The notes below the pieces were generated by a model that had not been told where the DNA came from, did no database searches, and saw only the letters and a list, made by a program, of their open reading frames with translations. A stretch of DNA of 64,000 nt from Paraburkholderia translucens (GTDB lineage: Bacteria; Pseudomonadota; Gammaproteobacteria; Burkholderiales; Burkholderiaceae), in the NCBI RefSeq assembly GCF_020881035.1, contig NZ_JAJITC010000001.1, positions 62,001 through 126,000 on the forward strand. Reading direction: 5' to 3'. A program made the translations under genes and the position numbers. Positions 19,576 through 27,395 of the stretch are shown piece after piece; the stretch's first letter is position 1, and each line of letters starts with the position of its first letter.

Positions 19576-21186
19576 ATGTCCACGACTGCCCGCCGCGTCG
19601 CGCGGCTATCGGAAGTACCGGCCGAGCGCGCCGTGCGCGTGAGTGTCGACGACACGCCGATCCTGCTCGTGCGTGATGGCGACACCGTGCACGCATATTC
19701 GGCGAATTGCCCGCATGCGGGAGGCCCCCTCGAAGAGGGCGCGCTGTGCCACGGCCGCATCATCTGTCCATGGCACAAGGGCACGTTCGATGTCGCCACG
19801 GGAGACGTGCTGGAGCCGCCCGCGCTGCTGCCGCTCGATCGCTATCCCGTCACGCTGGACGGCGACGACGTGCTGGTGTCGGCGGAAAAAATCGCGCGGC
19901 CCGAGCCGGCGGCGCCCACGCCGCCTGGCGATGCCGCCGCTCAACCGAAGCACTACGCCGTGATCGGCGCGGGCGCGGCAGGCGCCGCCGCGTGCGCCGC
20001 ATTGCGCGAGTGCGGCTTCGAGGGCCGCATTACGCTGATCGGCGACGAAGCGCAAGCGCCCTACGATCGCACGTCGCTGAGCAAGTTCGTCCCGTCGTTC
20101 GAGATGGCGCCCGCCGACGTGCCGCCATTGCTGCCGCCCGACTGGGCGCACGCGCATGGCATCGAGCGGATCGTTGCGAAGGTCGCGCGGCTCGATGTGC
20201 CCGCGCACACGATCCATTTCGAAAGCGGCGCGGGGGGCAGCGGCCAAAGCATCGAGCCGCTGAAATACGACACCGCGCTGCTCGCGACCGGCGGCGTACC
20301 GAGAGTGCCCGACATCCCCGGCTGCGACCTCGGCGGCGTGCTCGTGCTGCGGCATCTCGACGATGCCAGCGCGCTCGTCGATGCGCTCGGCGACGATGCG
20401 TCGCAAACCCGCGTCGCGATCATCGGCAGCGGCTTCATCGGCCTCGAAGTCGCGTCCGCATTGCGCCAGCACGGCGTGCCCGTCAGCGTGATTTCGCGGG
20501 ACGAGGTGCCGTTCGCGAAGCAGTTCGGCGAGCGCGCGGGCCGGATGTTACGCGCGCTGCACGAAAGCCACGGCGTGAGGTTTTATCCCGGCGCGAAGGT
20601 CGCTTCGCTCGAGGGCGAGGAAGGCAACGTGCATACGGTGATGCTCGACAGCGGGCAAGCCATCGCCGCCGACGTCGTGTTGCTCGGCACGGGGGTTGCG
20701 CCCGCCACCGGTTTCGTCGAAGGACTGCCGTTGCAGAAGGACGGCGGGGTGATCGTCAATGCGGGGATGCAAGCCGCATGTGGTCTGTATGCGGCTGGCG
20801 ACATCGCCGTGTTCCCGCTGCACGAGAACCAGGAGCCGGTGCGTATCGAACATTGGCGCGTCGCGCAGCAGCATGCGCGTATCGCCGCGCAGAACATGTG
20901 CGGCGCGCGCAATCGCTATGCCGATGTGCCGTTTTTCTGGACCTATCACTACGGCAAGAACTTCGAGTACCTCGGCCACGCGGATGAGTGGGACGAGATC
21001 TTCATCGATGGCGATATCGATCATCACCGGTTCATCGCGCTATACGTGCGCGACGGCAACGTCGACGCGGTACTCGCCTGCGAGCGCGAAGCGCTGACTG
21101 CACGGCTCTCGGATGCGATGCGCGGCGGGCTGTCGCGCGCCGACGCGCTCGCCATCATCGGTGCGACGGCGCCGGCGACGCCCTGA
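19576..21186 (+). CDS. Rieske-domain FAD-dependent NAD(P)H oxidoreductase (AIFM3-like)
   Basis: A 536-residue two-part redox protein. Residues 1-105 form a Rieske [2Fe-2S] domain with ligands Cys45, His47, Cys64 and His67 (NCPHAG and CPWH). The rest is a pyridine-nucleotide disulfide-type reductase with FAD motif IGAGAAGAAACAAL, NAD(P) motif IIGSGFIGLEVASAL, the LYAAGDIA FAD motif and a C-terminal reductase-like domain. Such fusions act as electron-transfer reductases resembling ferredoxin reductases or mammalian AIFM3. Partner and substrate are unknown. ATG 19576 gives a compact N-terminus, and the long upstream frame overlaps the kinase promoter region. It is divergent from the hybrid kinase. 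Confidence 0.92.
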   Translation: MSTTARRVARLSEVPAERAVRVSVDDTPILLVRDGDTVHAYSANCPHAGGPLEEGALCHGRIICPWHKGTFDVATGDVLEPPALLPLDRYPVTLDGDDVLVSAEKIARPEPAAPTPPGDAAAQPKHYAVIGAGAAGAAACAALRECGFEGRITLIGDEAQAPYDRTSLSKFVPSFEMAPADVPPLLPPDWAHAHGIERIVAKVARLDVPAHTIHFESGAGGSGQSIEPLKYDTALLATGGVPRVPDIPGCDLGGVLVLRHLDDASALVDALGDDASQTRVAIIGSGFIGLEVASALRQHGVPVSVISRDEVPFAKQFGERAGRMLRALHESHGVRFYPGAKVASLEGEEGNVHTVMLDSGQAIAADVVLLGTGVAPATGFVEGLPLQKDGGVIVNAGMQAACGLYAAGDIAVFPLHENQEPVRIEHWRVAQQHARIAAQNMCGARNRYADVPFFWTYHYGKNFEYLGHADEWDEIFIDGDIDHHRFIALYVRDGNVDAVLACEREALTARLSDAMRGGLSRADALAIIGATAPATP

Positions 21187-21214
21187 CCCGTCGTAAGCCG
21201 CCTCGGCGTGTCGC

Positions 21215-23431
21215 TTACGCGCCTGACGCAGAGTCGGCTTCGTCGGAAGTCAGTTGCTCTTCGAGGCTGTCGAACACGCGCTGCGTCGCGCGGCTCGGCG
21301 CTTCGAGCGCGAACAGCAGCAGCGAGCGGCCCGTCACCTGATAGGCTTCGCCCGCGTTGAATTGCGGCAACTCGGCGCGCACCGGCATGTTGGTGTCGAC
21401 GAGGCAAGTCCAGCGCTGGCCCTCGGGAATCTCGGGCAGCGTGAAATTGACGACGTCGTGATACGCGTTGAACACCAGCAGCAAGGTCGCGTCCGCCGCG
21501 AGACGGCGGATGCCGCTCGCCTGCGCGCGCCCGTCGATCAACAGGCCGAAGCAGCGCATCGCCGGATCGGCCCACTGTTCCTCCGTGATGTCCGTGCCGT
21601 CGGGAGAGAGCCAGCGCGTGTCGGTCACATCGAGCGTCTCGTTGTATTCGCCAGTCAGGAAACGGCCGCGCCGCAGCACCGGCAAGCGGTGGCGCAGCGT
21701 GGTCAGATTGCGCACGAACTCGATCAGAGCGCGCCCGTCGTTGTCGATCGCCTCCCAATCGACCCAACTGATCTCATTGTCCTGGCAATACGCGTTGTTG
21801 TTGCCCTGCTGCGTACGGCCGAATTCGTCGCCGCCGAGCAGCATCGGCGTGCCTTGGGACAGCAGCAGCGTCGCGAGCAGATTGCGTTTCTGGCGCTCCC
21901 GTTGCTGGCGGATGTCGACGTCGTCGGTCGGTCCTTCGACGCCCATGTTCCACGACCTGTTATCCGAATGGCCGTCGCGGTTGTCCTCACCATTTGCTTC
22001 GTTATGCTTGTCGTTGTACGAAACCAGATCGTTGAGCGTGAAGCCGTCGTGCGCGGCGATGAAGTTCACGCTCGCCCACGGCCGGCGGCCGCGATGATTG
22101 AACTTGTCACCCGATGCGGTGAGTCGCGTAGCGAGATCGGCGGCGGTGCCCTCGTCACCCTTCCAGTACGCGCGCACGGTGTCGCGGAAGCGATCGTTCC
22201 ACTCGGCCCAGCCCGGTGGAAAGCCACCGACCTGATAGCCGCCCGGGCCGCAATCCCACGGCTCGGCGATCAGCCGCACGCTGGCCAGCACCGGGTCCTG
22301 ACGGCAACTGTCGAGAAAGCCACCGCCTTCGTCGAAGCCATGATCTTCGCGGCCGAGGATCGTCGCGAGATCGAAGCGGAAGCCGTCCACTTTCATTTCA
22401 GTGACCCAGTAGCGCAGGCTGTCGGTCACCATCTGCAGCACGCGCGGATGCGACAGGTTCAGCGTATTGCCAGTGCCGGTGTCGTTGATGTAGTAGCGCG
22501 GCTCGTCGCGCATCAGCCGGTAGTACGACGCGTTGTCGATGCCCTTGAACGAGATCGTCGGGCCGCGTTCGTTGCCTTCGGCCGTGTGGTTGTACACGAC
22601 GTCGAGTATCACTTCGAGACCGGCTTGATGAAAGCGGTCGACCATTTCCTTGAACTCGCCCACCGAATCGGTCGACGACGCGAAGAAGCGCGGATCGGCC
22701 GCGAAAAAGCCGATCGTGTTGTAGCCCCAGTAGTTGGTCAGCCCCTTGTCGAGCAGATGGCTGTCGTTGACGAAGGTCTGGACCGGCATCAGTTCGACCG
22801 ACGTCACGCCCAGCCCGCGGATGTGGTCGAGCACCGGCTGCTGCCCAAGTCCCGCGAACGTGCCGCGCAGACGCTCGGGCACATCCGGATGACGCATGGT
22901 GAAGCCACGCACATGCGCCTCGTAGAGAATCACGCGTTCCCACGGCAGCGCGTTGCGCTCCGGATGACTCCAGGAAAAATTCGCGTCGACGACCTTGCAC
23001 TTCGGCACGAAAGCCGCGCTGTCGCGTTCGTCGAACGACAGATCGGCCTGTTCCGAATCGAGCGTATAGCCGAAGATTTCCGGCGCCCATTTCAGCTCGC
23101 CGATATGCGCCTTCGCGTATGGATCGAGCAGCAGCTTGTTCGGATTGAAACGATGCCCCTTCTCAGGCTCGTACGGGCCATGCACGCGATATCCATAGAC
23201 GTCGCCCGGTTTCAGATTCGGCACGAACACATGCCATACCTCGTCGGTGTATTCGGGCAATTCGATCCGTTCGAGTTCATGCCGTCCGGTTTCATCGAAC
23301 AGACATAATTCGACTTTCGTCGCGTGGGCGGAGAACAGCGCGAAGTTGACGCCGTTGCCATTCCATGTCGCCCCGAGCGGAAAAGGCGTGCCTTCGGAAA
23401 TGCGCGTCGCGTAGCTGGTTAGGGATGGCAT
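21215..23431 (-). CDS. glgX: glycogen debranching enzyme GlgX
   Basis: Isoamylase-type GH13 enzyme that hydrolyses alpha-1,6 branches of phosphorylase-limited glycogen. The 738-residue protein has an N-terminal CBM48 (GATWNGNGVNFALFS), then a GH13 barrel: VYNHTAEGNE, catalytic Asp in DGFRFDLA, Glu in LIAEPWD, and AAHDGFTLNDLV for the third acidic region. A C-terminal beta domain follows. ATG 23431 is preferred over a TTG at 23452, as it begins the family-like MPSLTSYATRISEG. It stands alone between the Rieske-flavoprotein and the receiver protein; no glgB or glgP is in the window. Confidence 0.93.
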   Translation of the reverse strand: MPSLTSYATRISEGTPFPLGATWNGNGVNFALFSAHATKVELCLFDETGRHELERIELPEYTDEVWHVFVPNLKPGDVYGYRVHGPYEPEKGHRFNPNKLLLDPYAKAHIGELKWAPEIFGYTLDSEQADLSFDERDSAAFVPKCKVVDANFSWSHPERNALPWERVILYEAHVRGFTMRHPDVPERLRGTFAGLGQQPVLDHIRGLGVTSVELMPVQTFVNDSHLLDKGLTNYWGYNTIGFFAADPRFFASSTDSVGEFKEMVDRFHQAGLEVILDVVYNHTAEGNERGPTISFKGIDNASYYRLMRDEPRYYINDTGTGNTLNLSHPRVLQMVTDSLRYWVTEMKVDGFRFDLATILGREDHGFDEGGGFLDSCRQDPVLASVRLIAEPWDCGPGGYQVGGFPPGWAEWNDRFRDTVRAYWKGDEGTAADLATRLTASGDKFNHRGRRPWASVNFIAAHDGFTLNDLVSYNDKHNEANGEDNRDGHSDNRSWNMGVEGPTDDVDIRQQRERQKRNLLATLLLSQGTPMLLGGDEFGRTQQGNNNAYCQDNEISWVDWEAIDNDGRALIEFVRNLTTLRHRLPVLRRGRFLTGEYNETLDVTDTRWLSPDGTDITEEQWADPAMRCFGLLIDGRAQASGIRRLAADATLLLVFNAYHDVVNFTLPEIPEGQRWTCLVDTNMPVRAELPQFNAGEAYQVTGRSLLLFALEAPSRATQRVFDSLEEQLTSDEADSASGA

Positions 23432-23594
23432 AGGTATTCTCTGTGGACGCAAGGAAGTGAGTATTTCAGTGTCGTGCAGGTGTTTTTTTCAATTGCCTGC
23501 GCATTACCCGGATGCAGGAATTCACAGCGCGCGCCGGGGCACGTTTTCGCTAACCACATGATTCAGATGATAGCGCTGCGGCAGCCGCACTGTC

Positions 23595-24056
23595 TCAAGA
23601 CGGTGCCGACGCAGGCAACGCCGCCGCCGATTCGAGCAGGCGCAATAGCCGCTCAGGTGTCAACGGCTTCGCGCAATGCGCGTCGAAGCCGGCGGCCTTC
23701 GCGAGCGCGCGATCCTCACGCGACGCAAACGCGGTGCATGCAACGAGCAGCATGTGCGAAGTCTGCGGATGCGCGCGCAAACGGCGCGCCAGTTCGAGCC
23801 CGTCGAGCCCGGGCATCTTGATGTCGAGCACCACCGCGAACGGCTGCCATTCGCGCGCGGTATCGCACACGGCGAACGGATCGTCGAGTGCGCGGCAATC
23901 GAAGCCGTCCGCGGCGAGTAACATTTGCAGCGCGTCGGCGGCTTCGCGGTAGTCGTCGACCACCAGCACCCGACGATGCGCGGCCATCGCATAGCGGATC
24001 GGTCGCCATACGAGCACGTCGTCGCTGCTGTCCACGTTGTCGTTGAATACAGTCAC
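23595..24056 (-). CDS. stand-alone response-regulator receiver protein
   Basis: A CheY-like single receiver domain. Acidic pair VVDDYREAAD, phospho-acceptor Asp in VVLDIKMPGLDG, Thr of ACTAFA and Lys of AKPLTPE are all present. With the GTG at 24056 the protein is 153 residues with a roughly 25-residue leader; ATG 23987 would give 130 residues starting MAAHRRVLVVDD. The GTG start has AAGGGCGAG upstream. No output domain is seen, so it must act on a partner protein, possibly the phosphorelay of a hybrid kinase such as the one at 17229-19337 (inference). Confidence 0.82.
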   Translation of the reverse strand: MTVFNDNVDSSDDVLVWRPIRYAMAAHRRVLVVDDYREAADALQMLLAADGFDCRALDDPFAVCDTAREWQPFAVVLDIKMPGLDGLELARRLRAHPQTSHMLLVACTAFASREDRALAKAAGFDAHCAKPLTPERLLRLLESAAALPASAPS

Positions 24057-24681
24057 TTTTCTCGCCCTTTTCCATTCGCCCTGAAGGGCATCCCGCGCGA
24101 CGCGCGCAAGATTCGATCCTCATTGCGTCGCGCATTCCAGTTTGCAATGACCTGAAATGCGCAGTTTGCTGGGCCCATTCTTCACGGCGTCTGAATGACG
24201 GCGCTGACGATGCGCGCGCTGCGCAACATCGATTGACGCTCTGTTCTTGCGCAGTCCGCCTCGCTCAGGGGCAGCGCCGCACGATATCGGTATTTCACGA
24301 ATTGGGATAACCACGCAATGCATGCCGCTAGCGCTCTTAATGGCGCAAATCGAGAACGCGGTCATAACCACAGAATATGCGACGATGCCGATAAAAAAAT
24401 GCTCGACACATTAGGGGTTTGCGCTCTGCGGGTTATCCCGCACGATCGCCGTTGAATCCTTTCAGCGACCCAATCGCTCGCTTGCGGCGCGGTTTGGGTT
24501 TGGTATGGCGGCTGATCCGTCGGCTGTCCTTATGAATAAAACGCGATCTTCCGGACACAGCAAAAAGCAAACTGCATGCCGCGCGACGGATGGCCTCGTT
24601 TCTGCTTACGGTATATAAAGCACACAGGCGTGACGAGAGGGGCTGCCACCCGGCATTGCCCGGCGCGCGCAGCGAGGCCCC
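24057..24681. other. 625-nt gap without a supported gene
   Basis: Lower GC than its surroundings, with an A-tract near 24392 and a small perfect hairpin TGCGGG-TTAT-CCCGCA at 24427-24442. A TATATAA at about 24612 may be a promoter element for the YihY gene, but no good -35 stands at the right distance. A leftward 83-codon frame at 24120-24371 lacks protein character and a ribosome-binding site. I see no RNA gene. Confidence 0.5.
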
Positions 24682-25584
24682 ATGCAGATCCTGCTCGACC
24701 AGCATGCGCTGTATATCGTCAAACATCCCGGCCGCTTCCTGTTGCAAACGCTGAAGGCGTTTCGCGCCAACCAGGGGCTGCTGCTTGCGGGCGCGGTCGC
24801 GTACTACGCGTTGCTGTCGATCGTGCCGCTCCTGATCCTGATCGTGATCGTGCTGTCGCGCGTGGTGCCGCAGCAGTTGGTGCTCGATGCACTCGCGCAC
24901 CTGCTGCGCTGGCTCGTGCCAGGGCAATCGGCCGCGCTCGTCCACGAACTGTCGAACTTCCTCGAGCATCGCGCGGTGATCAGCTGGGTGCTGTTGGTGA
25001 CAATGATCTTCTTCAGTTCGCTCGCGTTCACCGTGCTCGAAAATGCGATGTCGCTGATCTTCGTGCATCGCGTCGTCGTGAAGCGGCGCCACTTCCTGAT
25101 CTCGGCGCTGCTGCCCTACTGCTATATCCTGTTTCTCGGCGTCGGCTTGCTGCTCGTCACGATCGTGTCGAGCGCGCTCGATGCGCTCGGTGCCGAAGGC
25201 CTCCGGCTGTTCGGCCTGCATGTGCCGTTGCGGGGGTTCATGCGCGTCGTGTTGTATCTGTTCGGGCTCGGCGGCGAAATCTTCGTGCTGACCTCGGTGT
25301 ATCTCGTGATGCCGGTCGGGCGCCCGTCGATCAAACATGCGCTGATCGGTGGCGTGGTGGCCGGCGTGTTGTGGGAGATCACACGGCACGTGCTGGTCTG
25401 GTATTTCGCCACGCTGTCGCAGGTCAGCATCGTCTATGGCTCGCTGACGATGGCGATCGTCATCCTGCTGAGCTTCGAATGGCTCGCGACGTTGCTGCTG
25501 TTCGGCGCGCAGGTGATATCGCAATACGAGCGCTTCGGCCGCGAACCGCTCGACGCGACGCAGCCGACGGTCAAGACCGGATAG
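24682..25584 (+). CDS. YihY/BrkB family inner-membrane protein
   Basis: A 300-residue multi-pass protein of the YihY/BrkB (formerly RNase BN) family. About six TM helices are visible, starting with LLLAGAVAYYALLSIVPLLILIVI, whose AYYALLSIVPL is the family signature. Conserved SSLAFTVLENAM and IYGSLTMAIVILLSFEWLATLLLFGA follow. The function is unknown; it is not the tRNA nuclease once proposed. ATG 24682 is preceded by GCGAGG (24671-24676). The cytoplasmic C-terminal tail is short. It is followed after 212 nt by zapE. Confidence 0.92.
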   Translation: MQILLDQHALYIVKHPGRFLLQTLKAFRANQGLLLAGAVAYYALLSIVPLLILIVIVLSRVVPQQLVLDALAHLLRWLVPGQSAALVHELSNFLEHRAVISWVLLVTMIFFSSLAFTVLENAMSLIFVHRVVVKRRHFLISALLPYCYILFLGVGLLLVTIVSSALDALGAEGLRLFGLHVPLRGFMRVVLYLFGLGGEIFVLTSVYLVMPVGRPSIKHALIGGVVAGVLWEITRHVLVWYFATLSQVSIVYGSLTMAIVILLSFEWLATLLLFGAQVISQYERFGREPLDATQPTVKTG

Positions 25585-25796
25585 CGTGCCGCCCGCGGTT
25601 CGGCAGTGGACGTGGCTGTTAAAATGGCGCGCGCTCCATGCACGCTCGTTGGGCCTGATTCATCGCAGGCCATCACGTCATCACGCCGGCCGTTATTTCA
25701 TGCTCATCCAGCTCATCGCCGTTTTCGCGGCTGACCCCGCTGCACCATTCGCGCCAGTCATACCATTCGCGCAGTCAGGCATGGACGCTCTCGCCC

Positions 25797-26879
25797 ATGC
25801 TTGACGAAACCCGCATCGCACGCGCGTTGAGCTCGCGCGGCATCACGCCCGACGCGCGCCAGCGCGAGGCCATCAGCGCACTCGTCACATTGTTCGGCGG
25901 TCAGCAGCGCGCGCGGCACGCATGGTCCACCGCCGCGTTCGCCCCGCAAGGCGTCTACTGTCACGGACTGCCGGGGCGCGGCAAGAGCCTCGTCGTCGAT
26001 ACGATGTTCGAGCTCGCGCCATGCCGCAAACGGCGCCTGCACTTCCACGAATTCCTGCGCGAGATGAACCGCCGGCTCGTTCACGCGCCGCGTGGCGACG
26101 ACCGGCTCGGCGCCGTATCGCGGCAATGGCTCGACGGTATCGAGCTGTTGTGTTTCGACGAATTCCACGTGCACGATATCGCCGACACGTTCCTGATGGG
26201 CCGTTTTCTCGACACTGCGATCAACCTCGGCACGCGCATCGTGCTGACCTCGAACTACGCCCCGGACGATCTGCTGCCCGACCCCGAGTTTCACGAGCGC
26301 TTTCTTCCGACCGTCGCGCAGATCAATCGCTGCTTCACGGTGATCCATTTCGACGGCGCGCGTGACTATCGCTTTGGCGGCGAGGCGGCCGAGGCGCCGC
26401 GCTTTTTCTCGCCGCTCGATGCGTCGAGCGAGGCGGCGTTGCGCGACATCTTCACGAGCCATGAACACGGCGCGAGCCTCGCGCCGGTCAGGCTGAGCGC
26501 GGCGGGCCGCCCGCTCGAAGCGCGCGCGGCCGGCCACGCGCTGCTATGGGCGGACTTCGAGCATTTGTGCGTCGCAAGCCGCTCGCACCTCGACTACCTC
26601 GATCTCGCCGAGCAATGGCAAGGCCTGATCGTCGATCGTCTGCATACGGCAGCGCTGCGGCAGGCTCCTACGCTGCAGCGTCTCGTATGGCTGATCGACA
26701 TCTTCTACGATCGCAAGCGGGCCCTGTTCGTCGCATCCGATCAGCCGCTGGAGACCGCGTTGATCGGCCTCGAAGGCGCGCACGACCTCTCGCGTACGCT
26801 GAGCCGGCTCGCCGAGATGCAGTCGCCTGCGTATCGCGGCACGCTTGAACGCGGCGGCGAGGACAACCCGCGGCTTTGA
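25797..26879 (+). CDS. zapE: cell division protein ZapE (AFG1-like ATPase)
   Basis: A 360-residue P-loop ATPase of the ZapE/AFG1 family, which associates with the Z-ring and has been linked to division under stress. Walker A is GLPGRGKS (57-64), Walker B is LLCFDEFHV with the typical HDIADTFLMGRF following, sensor 1 is RIVLTSNYAPDDLLPD, and a C-terminal WLIDIFYDRKRALFVASD matches the family. ATG 25797 lacks a strong ribosome-binding site. A 34-codon frame from 25700 overlaps its start but is not convincing. The end of its transcript pairs with the next gene's ribosome-binding site (see 26880-26936). Confidence 0.92.
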   Translation: MLDETRIARALSSRGITPDARQREAISALVTLFGGQQRARHAWSTAAFAPQGVYCHGLPGRGKSLVVDTMFELAPCRKRRLHFHEFLREMNRRLVHAPRGDDRLGAVSRQWLDGIELLCFDEFHVHDIADTFLMGRFLDTAINLGTRIVLTSNYAPDDLLPDPEFHERFLPTVAQINRCFTVIHFDGARDYRFGGEAAEAPRFFSPLDASSEAALRDIFTSHEHGASLAPVRLSAAGRPLEARAAGHALLWADFEHLCVASRSHLDYLDLAEQWQGLIVDRLHTAALRQAPTLQRLVWLIDIFYDRKRALFVASDQPLETALIGLEGAHDLSRTLSRLAEMQSPAYRGTLERGGEDNPRL

Positions 26880-26936
26880 TCGATCTCCGGCGCGGCATAC
26901 ACTTGGCGAATGGGAAACGCCTTCCTCGGAGATCGA
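26880..26936 (+). promoter_or_regulatory. inverted repeat masking the tautomerase ribosome-binding site
   Basis: TCGATCTCCG (26880-26889, starting right after the zapE stop) and CGGAGATCGA (26927-26936) form a perfect 10-bp inverted repeat with a 37-nt loop. The right arm contains the Shine-Dalgarno GGAG (26928-26931), 9 nt before ATG 26941. Folding would occlude translation initiation unless something opens the stem. No U-tract follows, so it is unlikely to be a plain terminator. Confidence 0.5.
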
Positions 26937-26940
26937 CGCC

Positions 26941-27336
26941 ATGCCTTTTCTCCAGCTTGATGTAAACGATCACTACTCCGTGGAGAGTAAGAGACTGCTT
27001 GCCGCGAAGATGTGCGAGACGTATGCGCGAATCATGTCTGTCGATGTCAGGCGAATCACGGTTGCCATACGCGAACTCGGTCAAGGTAGCGTCTGGCGCA
27101 TTACGGAGCAGGAAGGCGAACCGGTGCCGGTTGCGTTGATGATGCTGGACATCCGCAGAGGGCGGCCGCCGGAGCTACGCCTGGAACTGGCCAAAGCCCT
27201 TTGTGCACTCAGCGTTGAGATTCTCGGCTTGCGCGAGGACCGGCTCAACGTGGAGTTCACCCAGCACTCGGGCGATGAGATGTATCACCCGGCGCTCGGA
27301 GGCTACAGCCCTGAATGGGAGCCCGGTCAGCAATGA
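26941..27336 (+). CDS. tautomerase family protein
   Basis: A 131-residue protein of the 4-oxalocrotonate tautomerase superfamily. The catalytic Pro is residue 2 (MPFLQLDVND, exposed after Met removal), and the first beta-alpha-beta unit continues KRLLAAKMCETYARIMSVDVRRITVAIREL. The second half repeats the fold in divergent form, as in the longer one-chain tautomerases. Substrate unknown. GGAG 9 nt upstream may be hidden in a hairpin with the end of zapE, so expression could be translationally controlled. It converges with the transketolase gene. Confidence 0.83.
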   Translation: MPFLQLDVNDHYSVESKRLLAAKMCETYARIMSVDVRRITVAIRELGQGSVWRITEQEGEPVPVALMMLDIRRGRPPELRLELAKALCALSVEILGLREDRLNVEFTQHSGDEMYHPALGGYSPEWEPGQQ

Positions 27337-27395
27337 GGGCGCGCGGCGGGCGAGGTCGGCCCGCCAGTCCCACCCCAATGACTCGAGCCATCAAC

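Noticed and set aside
21254..23308. 684-codon open frame opposite glgX
   Set aside because: Antisense shadow of the high-GC glgX gene; Arg/Ala/His-rich, no domain, whereas the minus strand encodes a complete GlgX.
24120..24371. 83-codon leftward frame in the 625-nt gap
   Set aside because: No ribosome-binding site, mixed composition without domain pattern; kept only as part of the gap description.
25700..25804. 34-codon frame overlapping the zapE start, signal-peptide-like
   Set aside because: No ribosome-binding site, no conserved feature recognised, and Ala/Pro-rich sequence is common by chance here.
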